Shown here piece by piece: positions 12,345 to 23,400 of a stretch of 64,000 nt of DNA. The position numbers and the translations under genes were made by a program. The notes below the pieces were generated by a model. The model searched no databases. It was not told where the DNA came from and worked only from the letters and a program-made list of their open reading frames with translations. Location: the NCBI GenBank assembly GCA_023548195.1, contig JAJHZJ010000575.1:1925454-1989453 (forward strand). The letters are read 5' to 3'. This stretch comes from Bettongia penicillata ogilbyi. Its lineage: Eukaryota; Chordata; Mammalia; Diprotodontia; Potoroidae. Every line of letters begins with the position of its first letter. Position 1 is the first letter of the stretch.

Positions 12345-13010
12345 TCTTGTTTAATTATATTCACCAACAGAGAAATTACAAGCAGAGAAATAAAGACCAA
12401 CCAATAGGGATTCTGTGTGACCATAAGAAATATATACATCGCAGATCAACAGACAGATCCAACAGTCAGACCATTACATACATGCATAATTACCGAAGAG
12501 AGAAGCACCAACGTGTGGGTTTTCAAGAGGGGGAGGGGACTGGGAGTGGGGCTCCTTAATGGCTATGCAGAGTCTCATCCAGCACAAGAATCTTCTTCCA
12601 AAGATTCAACACCCAAAGCAAAAGCTCACCTCAGAGTACATATAGACTTTTCAGGGACAGAGGGCATCATGACCCTTCTGACCCAGTGCCTAATTAACAA
12701 AAGGTGTGAAAGCCTTCAAGCAAGCAAGTCTCACCTAAGCAAACTTTCCCTTTTAAGAAGTTCCTCCTACAATGGTCTCCAAGTGAGGCCTATTAATGAG
12801 ATAGGAAGATCTTTAACTTTCGTTAACATAAATCCCATTAACTTTATAGTTGCTCATCCTCCTATCCTAGTATCAATGAAAATAGTACCAGGTAATTTGA
12901 ATAACCCAGCTAAGCCAGTTTTTGAGGCTCCTAAAACAATAGAAGGAAAATCAATGTGTTTGACAAAGCTCCTAAAGACCATGGGAAAAACTGATTTAGG
13001 AAGCTGAGAG
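12345..13010. other. Unassigned stretch with a 196-codon open frame
   Basis: The plus-strand frame 12417-13007 is open for 196 codons, the longest non-retrotransposon, non-microsatellite frame apart from the ATP5MC2 retrocopy. The translation shows no signal peptide, domain or repeat that I recognise. The DNA (for example 'gggttttcaagagggggagg' near 12518) resembles an interspersed repeat, possibly LTR-derived, but I cannot place it. Confidence 0.25.
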
Positions 13011-13019
13011 CTGGAATGA

Positions 13020-13575
13020 ATGTTAAGACTGATGAGTTCACCCTGACCCAATCTAGAATCAGTGACAAAGACTCTTGGGAGATGAGAGGAATGGACTCCC
13101 AGCAGAGACGTGCAAAATGAAATATGCATTTGTAGACATGGCCTATTGTTTGCATTTGTTTTGCATGACTCGTTGTTACAAGGATTTTTTTTAATGGAGG
13201 GCAAATAGAGAGCTTGTGAATAACAGAGGAGAAAAAAAGGAAAAAAGAAAATAGAGAGGGTAAGAGAACAGGAGGAAATTCTGAAGAAAAAAGACCAACA
13301 GGATATTTGGAAAGCAATATGCTGGATGTATTTAAAAGCCAGCTATTCATAACATGTAATGCTGTCATATATAATGCTTCTTTATCTGTTTTGTTTTACA
13401 TATAAAAATGTTTATCACTTGCTAGGTTCAGAAAACTGTTTAAGAAATAAGAGAAGAAAAAGTGTTAATTTTTTTTAGCATAAAGCACTGAAGAAAATTT
13501 CGTAGATTAACTTATAAACAAGATAGTGTTGATACTATCAAACGAAGGGTAAAATGAAATAATGTTTGAAAGAAC
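13020..13575. other. Unassigned intergenic sequence
   Basis: Nothing recognised. Overlapping minus-strand open stretches (12854-13204, 12931-13368) are low-complexity F/S/L-rich frames. Confidence 0.35.
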
Positions 13576-13577
13576 TA

Positions 13578-13625
13578 ACACAGTGTTGGCACATGGTAGG
13601 CACCTAACCAGTGTTTGGTCCCTCC
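13578..13625 (+). repeat. L2 or CORE-SINE tail
   Basis: Short 'cacagtgttggcacatggta' followed by 'ggcacctaaccagtgtttgg', the L2-type 3' tail shared by some SINEs. Confidence 0.45.
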
Positions 13626-14039
13626 CCCATTATCACTATCATTTTGAATTTGAAATGAATTTTAGCAGAAAATCAAGTTTATTATATTTGTAATTTCCCA
13701 TAAACATCTCCTTTTCTGAACTCTTGGTTTATGCTCATGCTTCTTGATGTTGGTCAAGTTCCCAATGAAAAAGAAAATACACTCCTTCTCCCAGAAGAAA
13801 CAAGATGAGAAGGGTAGGTTTGGGTTCTTGACGGCTTCAGGCCAGCGTTTCGGAGAGTCAGAAGACAGGGAAACCTTAGTGTCACCATGTGGAGACCTTG
13901 GTCTAGGCCTTCCTCATTTGAGTCATAACAAGGAACTACTCCCACTGGCATAGGCATGATGGAAGAAAGTTTTCTTTCCACTCTTCAAAAAATACTGGAG
14001 CTGCTGGAGCTAGAAAGGAGCAAGCCGAATGCCTCAGAG

Positions 14040-14765
14040 AGACTCCTCAACCGAGGTTCTTCAGGTCAGGGTGGGACAATAGCCGTAAGAAGTCAGTTAA
14101 GGGTGAAATAAAGCGCTATTTATTCCAGATGGGGCAGATTCCAAGATGTAGCATCTACCATGAGCCTGATAGGAGTTTCCTTATATACAATTTTTGAGGG
14201 CAGCATCCATAAGCTAAACAGTGTTCAGAATAACACGGTGAATCAAAGAAAAGAGGGATGGCTGTTCATAAAGCACCAGTGGTTATACAAAAATAACAGT
14301 ATATTTGTTGGAGAAAGTGGGAGAGTCTTAGCTACAAGAGATAGTTCAAGGAACTAGCTGAATATAGCAGGTCTCACTAAATCAAAGAAATCTACCTGTC
14401 AGATCACAGAGAGAGAACTGTTTCAGGACTCTGGAATCCTCCACCTTCAGCAGGCAAGTCTTTCTGAACCAAAAGAAAGGTAAAAATGAGACACCAAAGG
14501 ACAGTGGTTGAGGTAGCTGGCATTTTTTTTTTAACTAGGGGTCATAAACAACAAATTGGTGACACAGAACAGGATGGAATCAGTGAAGGTCCATGTGTTA
14601 CCCAAGTATGTCAAGGAAGCAATACCACTGAGTTTGATATGAGATATTAACAAGGGAGGTTTATCGGAAGCTGACAACCTCAAGAAACCTGCCGAAATAA
14701 GTCTCTGTGGTTCATCTTGGGTGGGAGGGCACATAATTTTGTCCACTTCTCCCACAGGGAATTGG
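14040..14765 (-). mobile_element. Candidate solo LTR
   Basis: On the minus strand a TATA-like box (tgtatataagg, about 14181-14191) is followed about 60-70 bases later by an AATAAA-bearing segment (ggaataaatagcgc, about 14116-14129). A 70-80 base stretch resembling U5 comes next. This is the U3-R-U5 order of a retroviral LTR. A possible 5' start is 'tgtgggagaagtgg' near 14758. I see no internal gag/pol sequence or clear TSD, so the assignment and both edges are tentative. Confidence 0.35.
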
Positions 14766-14769
14766 TGAC

Positions 14770-15100
14770 AACATCTTAAGTTGTGTCTTATTTTGAAATT
14801 TTTCAGGGAAGGGGGAGGTGGTAATAAACTATCAAGGTGAGCAAATACCCCAAAGTGTACCTAGATACATTGTATCACGTGAGAGCCTTGGATACAGGCT
14901 TACAGGGGTAACAGTTTATAATTCATCTTTGTACCTGTCTTTGAAAACCCAACTTGAGATAAAAATATAAAATTTTCTTATCTAAAGATTAGTCTCTAGG
15001 TTTTTCTTTCCCAAAGCTGTGAAGAGAGATTTTACTGTTTTCTTTCTTTGAAGGCATAATGTAAGACAGAATGGAGAATTGTTCATAAGGTTTAAAAGCT
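14770..15100. other. Unassigned intergenic sequence
   Basis: No gene or repeat family recognised. Confidence 0.3.
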
Positions 15101-15107
15101 GTCATTT

Positions 15108-15265
15108 TAGGAGCTTTAGAGGCCATCAGTCCAAAACCCTGCTTTTACAGGTGAAGAAACTGAAGTTTGGAGAAATTAAATCATTTGTCCAAGGTTACAC
15201 AGACAGGGACTGAGGTAGAATTTGAACCCAAACCCTCTGACTCCAAATGCTTTACTCTTCCTACT
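15108..15265 (-). repeat. MIR/THER-type SINE
   Basis: Clear reversed MIR order: 'ggagctttagaggccatcag', 'ttttacaggtgaagaaactg', 'ccaaggttacacagacaggg', 'gaatttgaacccaaaccctc', 'tgactccaaatgctttac'. Confidence 0.8.
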
Positions 15266-15279
15266 GTAATGGGACAGAT

Positions 15280-16530
15280 CAGATTAAAGGCTCGGGACGG
15301 ACCACAGTTGGTGAATAGCAACCTCTAAACCAATAAGGGTCCTTTCTGAAAGTAACCAATTTAACTGTGATCAGAGGGAATCAGTGATGAATTTCTTGAG
15401 GGAAAATGTTTTCCATTTTTTTCATCGATTCTACAAACTTTATTCCAATAACTACAAGAACAAACCCTAAAATACATATTCCAACTTCAAATCTGGTAAT
15501 ATTTAAAGATTTTTTTTCCCTCTAAGTACTCCATCCCACTTTCTAAAATTTGCTTGTGATCGAAGCAGTCAAATAAACAGACTGAGTACATCAGAAGATC
15601 ATTCATTAGCATTTCATAGGGGGAAGTCATGTGAAAGACAAAAGTGGGAGGGGAAGCCTTTCAATGATGGGATGATATTAATCCAGTTGAGAAATGTCAC
15701 CGTTTTTGAATCGATGAAAAACAACAAGCTCTGAATGAGAACACTTGATTGATGGTTTTTGAAAGGCACAAAAGCGCTGCTGAGTTTTGTTCTTGTGTCT
15801 TTTGTGATGTATCTTAATCATACAAAATAATGAATGTGTCAAGGTTGTTGGGAGGTACTTGAGCAGGCAGAATAGCTGAGAGGTTCAAAAATCTTGTTTT
15901 TGTTCAACACAACAGTTGTGAGATGTCCTTTAAGTTTGATATGCATTCAAGTCACATACAAAATTCTAAGTACAGAAAGACAAGTAGGATTTGAAACTCC
16001 CAGGAAGAGACAAAGAAAATACTTATTAGATGCAAGGCTCTGAGCCCACTTCTACAAACATACTTTTTTTTAAAATTATTGATTTTGTTTATTTTAACAG
16101 GATGTCTCTAAATTTGTACCCACACTCACCCAGTTCAGAAGGGTTCTTTTGTTTGACACACATACACATACACACACATGCATGAGTGTGTATGTGTGTA
16201 TAATTTCATGATCTTCTTGGCTTTGAGGTCAGCCCTTTATGCATTATCCTATGATCCTATGATGATGGGAGTAGGGATAGGATTATGGGGAAGGAGCGTA
16301 ATGGAATATAACACCTGGACATAAAGAATGATGATAACAAGGAGAAGAATAGACAAGGAAGAGCGAATAGAGAGTTAGGCTGCAAACCAGGGAATCCAGG
16401 GTTTGCTTGTAATACATACTGGCTATAAGGAATGGCATTGGTAGGAGTGTTGCCCCCCCTCCCGGCCCCCGCCATGCCCTGGAGTTCTTTATATCACTGA
16501 ACTCACAGGTCTAGATCCTATCCTTAATGA
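15280..16530. other. Unassigned sequence, possible conserved noncoding stretch
   Basis: No gene recognised. The subregion at about 15690-15960 is free of recognisable repeats and of simple sequence and has even composition, so it may be conserved noncoding DNA. A short alternating CA/TG patch lies at 16158-16202. Confidence 0.3.
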
Positions 16531-16532
16531 GT

Positions 16533-16660
16533 TAGTCAGCTAACATTTATTAAGTGCCTACTATGTGCCAGGAGTTGTGCTAAGCTCACAAAGAAAGACA
16601 AACAATAAATAAAAATCAGTCTATTCTCAAAGAACTCATGGTCTAATGGGGGAGATCACG
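16533..16660 (-). repeat. L2 3'-end relic
   Basis: Reversed L2 tail: 'aacatttattaagtgcctac', 'tatgtgccaggagttgtgct', 'aagaactcatggtctaatgg', 'gggagatcacgtgcaaa'. Confidence 0.8.
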
Positions 16661-16662
16661 TG

Positions 16663-16745
16663 CAAATAGTAGTAGCAGTAGTAGAAGAAGGAGCAGGAGA
16701 AGAAGAAGAAAAGAAGAAGAAAGAGAAGAAAGAGGAGAAGAAGAC
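16663..16745. repeat. (AGT/GAA)n purine-rich simple repeat
   Basis: Imperfect AGT units give way to GAA/GAAA units. It sits at the internal end of the L2 relic. Confidence 0.9.
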
Positions 16746-17117
16746 CAGATTCTTAACCTTGACACCTTAACAGTCAAACTGTAGGTTTTGTAATATTCTC
16801 TCCATTGGCATTTCCAAAATGATACTTGAATTCTTGTCCTCCTTTTTCAAGTCCAAAAATTTCTTTACTTTTACAACAAATTGAAAATTTACTGAATTTC
16901 TTTGAAGGAGTGAAAAGAAGGCAGGGTTATCAGTGAAACTCTGAGGGAGATCATTAATCCATGCAGTCTTTGACTGGAATTTTTTTTTAAATTGCTTGTT
17001 TAACAAAAGAAATTTGTAACCTTACTTTCATCCTTTGATGGATTTTTCCCTATGCAGATAACATCTCCTCATCCTGTGCAGAATCTTGTCCAAGTCTTTG
17101 TATGAATCCTAATTGTA

Positions 17118-17252
17118 AAATTATAGGACCCTAAGTCTTGAGGTAGAAGAGACCACAGAGTAATCTATTCCATTTCTTCTCATTATGTAGTGGGAAACTG
17201 AGGCCTATGATCATGAGAGGTGAGACTTGAACTCCAGGCTTCTGACTCCTGA
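17118..17252 (-). repeat. MIR/THER-type SINE
   Basis: Reversed MIR: 'ttataggaccctaagtcttg', 'gtgggaaactgaggcc', 'gacttgaactccaggcttct'. Confidence 0.65.
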
Positions 17253-17269
17253 GGACTTCCACTGGTTTA

Positions 17270-17335
17270 TACATTCATTCATTCATTCATTCATTTAACA
17301 CCCATTTACTAATATATAGGAATTGAATACAAATG
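17270..17335 (-). repeat. L2 tail with (ATTC)n
   Basis: An ATTC run (17272-17296), the reverse of the L2 TGAA-type terminal repeat, leads into 'aacacccatttactaatata'. Confidence 0.6.
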
Positions 17336-17337
17336 AG

Positions 17338-17440
17338 ACAGGGCTGGGCAAAGCCACCAGCCTCACTCTTTCCTCCAGAGCCATCTGGGTCCAGTGGCAA
17401 GATATCTATCATGATGACTAAAGATGACCTCTGGCATTGA
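17338..17440 (-). repeat. RTE-tailed SINE, truncated
   Basis: Reverse of the family at 34380-34599: 'ccaccagcctcactctttcc', 'tccagagccatctgggtcca', 'gtggcaagatatctatcatg', 'atgactaaagatgacc'. Its 3' tail is missing; it is cut next to the L2 tail. Confidence 0.7.
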
Positions 17441-17868
17441 GTTAATTGAAGGTGAATTATATCTTCTTCTTAGAGATAGCAATGTGGCATTGTGGATAGA
17501 CATCCTTCATGGAGCTGTCAAAGTGATGGTCCTAAAGCTCTAATCTGGAGATGTCACCATCATACCCATGAAGCTTTAATAGATCTTGAATGTCTAGAAT
17601 AAATTTTAGATAACTTTGACAGTCCTCTGATTAACATCAAATGGGGTATAAAATGAGGAAATGTACAATCACCCAACTGTCACCATCATGGAGGTTGTCC
17701 TGAATTAAATTCAAATCAAAAAGGAATTCTGTATAGGTAATTGAGTCCTTGAAATACTCCTACTTGTGTATGAAATTGTATTGGGTGCATCAAGTGTCAG
17801 ACCACTGAAGAACTCCTTAAAGGAGGTCTGGAATCATTCTACCAAGTTTGGCCCAACTAATAACCTGT

Positions 17869-18118
17869 TGGGCAGCTAAATGGCACAGTGAAGGGAGTGT
17901 CAGATTTGAAGTCTGGAAGATCTGAGTTCAAATCGGGCTCAGACACTTGCTAGCTGTGTGCCCTTGGACAAGTCACTTCACTTTTCTTGCCACAGTTTCT
18001 TCTTCTGTAAAATGAGCTGGAGAAGGAAATGGTAAACCACTCCAGTGTTTTTGCCAAGAAGACCCCAAGTTGGGGCACAAAGAGTTGGACTACATTTAAA
18101 CAACTGAACAGCAAAACC
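17869..18118 (+). repeat. tRNA-derived CORE-SINE
   Basis: Full-length forward copy: head 'ggcagctaaatggcacagtg', B-box-like 'gagttcaaatcg', core 'gctagctgtgtgcccttgga', tail 'ggagaaggaaatggtaaacc', end 'aacaactgaacagc'. It forms an inverted pair with the next SINE, 104 bases away. Confidence 0.9.
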
Positions 18119-18221
18119 AACGACCTACCAGATGAATTTGCTTACTGACCAGACTATGACATGCAGTCAGATAGACAGCCCATAGAACCCTTAAACTAAT
18201 ACACATAGTTTGCACTAATCA

Positions 18222-18472
18222 TTTGTTGGTCATTTTTCAGCTGTATCTAACTCTTTGAGATCCCATTTGGGGTTTTCTTGCCAAAGATACAGGAGTGGTT
18301 TTGTCATTTCGTTCTCATATTCATTTTACAATTGAGGAAACTGAGGCAAACAGGGTGAAATGACTTGCTCTGAGTCATACAGTTACTAAGTGTCTGAGAC
18401 TGAGACCAGATTTGAAATTAGGTCATCCTGACTCTAGGACCAGGGTTCTAAACACTGCACCACCCAACTGCC
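18222..18472 (-). repeat. tRNA-derived CORE-SINE
   Basis: Full-length reversed copy: 'cagctgtatctaactctttg', 'gatcccatttggggttttct', 'aactgaggcaaacagg', 'cactgcaccacccaactgcc'. Confidence 0.9.
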
Positions 18473-18892
18473 CTAGACTAATAATGCAAAAAGAAAGAGT
18501 TGAGACTAAAATTGAACAAGAAGAAACTGGAAATGTTCTTGAGAAACTTCCTAGTTCTATTCTCCATAATTGCCTGCTCTTCAATTCCAGGGTGTCATGA
18601 GCTGTCAACGAAGTTGGAAAATTAGTCTTTTGAGTTAAGTATAAAAATTCATCCAGGTCTTCTGAGGACAACTTTGTCCAAGGTTACCTAACTATAATAC
18701 ACATTAAATTATCACAACTTATACAGTGTCTTGTAATACATAGATAAAATTAATTATAATTCTCAAAATCTACCATTTTTTAAAAAATTATAATTTTTAA
18801 AGTCTATATAATGACTCAAATTAATGCTCAGATCTGAATAGAAAATTGTAAGGCTTGCCTTTAAAGATCTTTCATGCACAAGAAAAAATGGT

Positions 18893-20488
18893 ATTTTTTT
18901 CAATTTTTAAACATTTTTATTTATGAGTTCTAAATTCTATCCTTCCCTTCCCTACTCCCTGAGATGGTAAGCAATTAGTTATAGGCTATACATATGCAAT
19001 TATATAAAACATTTCCATATTATTCATTTTGTACAGGAAGACTTGAATAAAAGAAGAAAATGAAAATGAAAAATAGCATGCTTCAATGTGTATTCAATCA
19101 ATATCATTTTTTTTTTGTCTGGAGGCAGAGTATACTTCATCATTAGTCCTTTGGGATTGCCTTGGATCATTGCATTGCTGAGAATTGCAAAGTAATTCAC
19201 AGTTCTTCACTGAACAATATTGCTGTAACTGTGTACAATGTTCTCCTGGTTCTGTTCACTTCACTATGCACCAGTTCGTCTAAGTCTTTCCACGTTTTAT
19301 TTTCCCCAAAATGTTCCTGCTTATTATTCCTTATAGGACAACAATATTCCATTAAAATTAAAGACCACAGCTTGTTTAGTCCATTAAAATTAAAGACCAC
19401 AGCTCGTTTAGTCATTCCCCAATTGATGGATATACCTTTGATTTCCAATTCTTAGCCACTACAAAACAGCTACTGTACATTTTTTTGTACACATAGGTCA
19501 TTTTCCATTTTTATGGATGTCTTTGGGATATAGATCCAGTAGCTATATCAAAGCATATGCATAGTTTTACAGCATGTTGGGGATAGTTCCAAATTGATCT
19601 CCAGAAAGGTTGGATGAGTTCACAACTCTACCAACAGGGTATTCATGTCCCAGTTTTCTCACATCCCCTTCAAAACCTAACATTTTCCATTTTTGTCATA
19701 TTAGCCAGTCTGATAGGTGTGAAGTGGTACCTCTGAGTTGTTTTAATTTGCATTTCTCTTATCAATAGTGATTTGGAGCATTTTTATATGATTATAAACA
19801 GCTTTGATTTCATTGTCTGAAAACTGCCTGTTCATATCCTTTGACCACTTATTAATTGGGCAATGACTTGAATTTTTATAAATTTGACTCAATTCTCTAT
19901 ATATTTGAAAAATGAAGTCTTTATCAGAAATACTTGTTACAAAAACAATTCTTGGTTTTCTGGTTTCCTTATAATTTTGGATGTATTTATTTTTTTTATT
20001 TTATATATTCAAAATTACTTTACATTTTGTAATGTACCCTGTATTGTCTGTAGTCCTAAATTCTTTTCTTATCCATAAGTCTGACAAGCTATTCTATGCT
20101 CTCAATTTGTTTATGATATCTCACTTTATGTATAGATCATGTACCCATTTTAACCTTATCTTGGTATGCCATGGTAGGTATGCCATGCCTGGTCTATACC
20201 TACTTTCTGCCATGCTTGTCTCCAGTTTTCTCAGCAATTTTTGTCAAATCAGTTTTTGTTCCAAAAGTTTGACTCTTTAGGTGCATCATATACTATAATA
20301 CTATGACTATATAATATAATGCAATTTGTACCTAATCTATTCCACTGAACTACCACTCTATTTCTCAGCCAGTACCAGATTGTTTTGATCATTACTGTTT
20401 TGTAATACATTTTGAGATCTAATATATCTAGACCACCTACTTTTGCATTTTTTCCATTCATTGCCTTGATATCCTTGAGCTTTTATTC
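18893..20488 (-). mobile_element. L1 copy A, 3' segment (interrupted by L1 copy B)
   Basis: Minus-strand L1 holding the 3' part of ORF2 and the 3' UTR. The translation of about 20249-20461 carries the ORF2 C-terminal block (GGLDILDLKMYYK, IWYWLRNRVVVQWNRLG, NFWNKN), and the rest is the typical L1 3' end. Stops and frameshifts are frequent, so it encodes no enzyme. A 32-bp tandem duplication with one mismatch (19349-19380, 19381-19412) lies in the 3' UTR. It continues at 23947-26503 after the inserted copy B. Confidence 0.85.
20474..20488. repeat. 15-bp TSD, left copy (L1 copy B)
   Basis: CTTGAGCTTTTATTC, identical to 23932-23946. It marks the insertion of copy B into copy A. Confidence 0.9.
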
Positions 20489-23400
20489 TTTAATTATCTT
20501 ATTTTTTTCAGTTGTATAAAATCACTTTCATATATCTTAGATTTTTCCTCTCCCTTTTTCTCCTTCCCCCTTCCCTCCCCACTTACTCCCCGAGATGGTG
20601 TGCAACTTACATAGGTTCTACACATACATTCTTATTAAATACATTTTCACATTAGTCAAATTGCATAGAAGAATTAAAACGAGTGGGATAAACCATAAAA
20701 CAAAACAAAACAAAATGTAACAAAAAAGAAAATTGTCTGCTTCATTCTTCAATCCAATTCCATAGTTATTTCTCTGGATGTGGAAGACATTTTGTCTCAA
20801 GTCCATTGGGAATTTTTAGGTCCTTGCATTGCTGTGAAGGACTATGTCTACCAGAAAAATTCCTCATACACTGTGGTTGTTGCTGTGTACAAAATTTTCC
20901 TGGCTCTGCTCCTTTCACTCAGAATTAGTTCATATAACAGCTCATAATACTTCCAGGCTTCTCTGAAGTCCTTCTGTTAATCATTTCTTATAGCACAATA
21001 GTATTCTATTACATTCATATACCACAACTTGTTCAGCCTTTTGCCAATTTATGGGCATCCCTTTGATTTCTAGTTTGGAGCCACCAGAAAGAGAGCTGCT
21101 ATAAATATTTTTTTTAAATGTGGGACCCTTTCCCATTTCTACGATCTCTTTGGGATACAGTCCCAGAAGTAACATAGCTGGGTCAAAGGGTATGCACATT
21201 TTTATAGTCCTTTGGGCATAGTTCCAAATTGCTCTCCAGAATGGTTGGATCAGCTCATAACTCCACTAACAATGAATTAGTGTTCCAACTCTCCCACATC
21301 TTCTTCAGCATTTATCATCTTCCTGTTTTGTCATGTTAGTCAATCTGATTGGTGTGATGTGGCACTCCAGAGTTGTTTTGATTTGACCATTTATCAACTG
21401 GGAAATGATTTGTATTCTTGGACATTTGACTCAGTTCTCTATATATTTTAGAAATAGGGCCTTTATATCACAGAAACTAGTTGTAAAAATTCTTTCCCAG
21501 TTTTATGCCTCCCTCCTAGTCTTGGTTGCATTGGGTTTGTTTGTGCAAAAACTTTTCAATTTAATGTAATCAACATTATCCATTTTATACTTAATAATGT
21601 TTTCTACATCTTGTTTGGTAGTAAATTTATCCATTCTCCATAAATCTGACAAATACACTATTCCTTGCTCCCCTAATTTGTTTAAAATATCAGTCTTTAT
21701 AGCTAGATTATGTATTAATTTGGACTTAATTCTTGTGTACAGTGTCAGGCATTGGTCTATGCCCAGTTTTCACCACACTGCTACCCAGTTTCCCCAGAGG
21801 TTTTTGTCAAAGAGTGAGTTCTTATCCCAGAAGCGGGGGTCCTTGGGTTTATCAAATAGTAGATTGCTATATTCATTGATGACTCTGTCTTGACTACCTA
21901 ACCTATTCCACTGCTCTACTCCTTTATTTGTAATCTGCAACGTTGCCAAAGTTGTTTGTTATTTCATGTAGTTTTTTACTTGAATCTCTGGGCTTCTCTA
22001 AGTATATCATCATATCATCTGCAAAGAGTGATAACTTAGTTTCTTTTTTGCCTATTCTAATTCCTTCCATTTCTTTTTCTTCTCTTATTTCTAAAGCTAA
22101 CATTTCTAGCACTATATTGAATAACAGTAGTGATAATGGACATACTTGTTTCACCCCGGATCTTATTGTAAATGCATCTAGTTTATTCTCTTTGCATATA
22201 ATGTGTGCTGATAGTTTTAGGTAAATACTGATTATTATTTTATGGAAAGCTCCATTTATTCCTATGCTCTCCAGTGTTTTCAATAGCTATTTTCCAAGTT
22301 AGTTGTTTTTCCAGTTAGATATTTTACATTTTCTTCTATCTTTTCTTCCTTTAGATTCTGCTTGACTGATTCTTGATGTCTCATAGAATCATCCACTTCT
22401 ACTTCCCCAATTCTAATTTTTACCAAGTTGTTTTCTACCATTTATTTTTGCATCTCCTTTTCCATCTGTCCAATTGTTCCTTTCAAGGAGTTACTTTCTC
22501 CAGTTAGTTTCTGAACTTCCTTTTTCATTTGTCCAATTTTCCCAGTTAGGTTTTATGTTTCCTTTTCTTTTAGTCCATTTTTCCTTGTAAATTTTTCTGT
22601 GATTTCTTTTTTCATATTTTTAAGATCATTGACCAGTTTTTCTTCTACTTTCCTAATTAGACTTTTAAAATCCTTCTTGAGCTCTTCTGAGAATGCCCTT
22701 TGGGCTGGGGTCAGTTCATATTCCATTCCGAAGTTTTAGATGGGAGTAGGTTCTCAATGCTGACCTCTTTGGTATTTGTGTTTTGGTCCTTGTCCCCATA
22801 TTAAGATTCTATGGCCTTATCTTTTCTGGTTCACTTCTTGCTCATGATGATCGCCCTTTTCCTGACTTTTAAAGTGGATCTCTGTTACTGGGGCACAGGG
22901 GGCTCTATCCTATCGTTCTTGTGCTTAGAATTTAAGACTTTGTGTATTGTGGCCTCTGGTTCTTTTAGTTAGAATTTTGAATGCTGTACCTTACCTGGTG
23001 CTAAGCTGGCTGATGAGTCAAAGCAGAGGCCAGGTGAAATATTTCTGCGTTTCCCCAGAGTTACCCTGGAGCTAGCTGCGTGGAGTGTGGGAGAAGGGTG
23101 GTCTGGCCACAAGAGGTCTCCTTTCCTGAGCACATGCAGGCTCAGTGGTTGGTGAACCCCATTTGCACTATTGTCTTCCCTATTCCCCTGACTATGTTGA
23201 TGCATGCCTGGGGTCCTGGTATTGAAGATTGTGGGCTCCACTCTCCTGGGACTCAGGTTCTCCTCCTGGTTAACTGAGGTGGGGCTGTCTTGGACAGCTC
23301 TGGTCCTGCACTGGTCCCCTTCAGCCACGGAAAGAGGGACTCCCCCTTTGTGATTTTCCTAGCCTCATGGGCTGAGACTGTTTACCCCTTCAACTGATCC

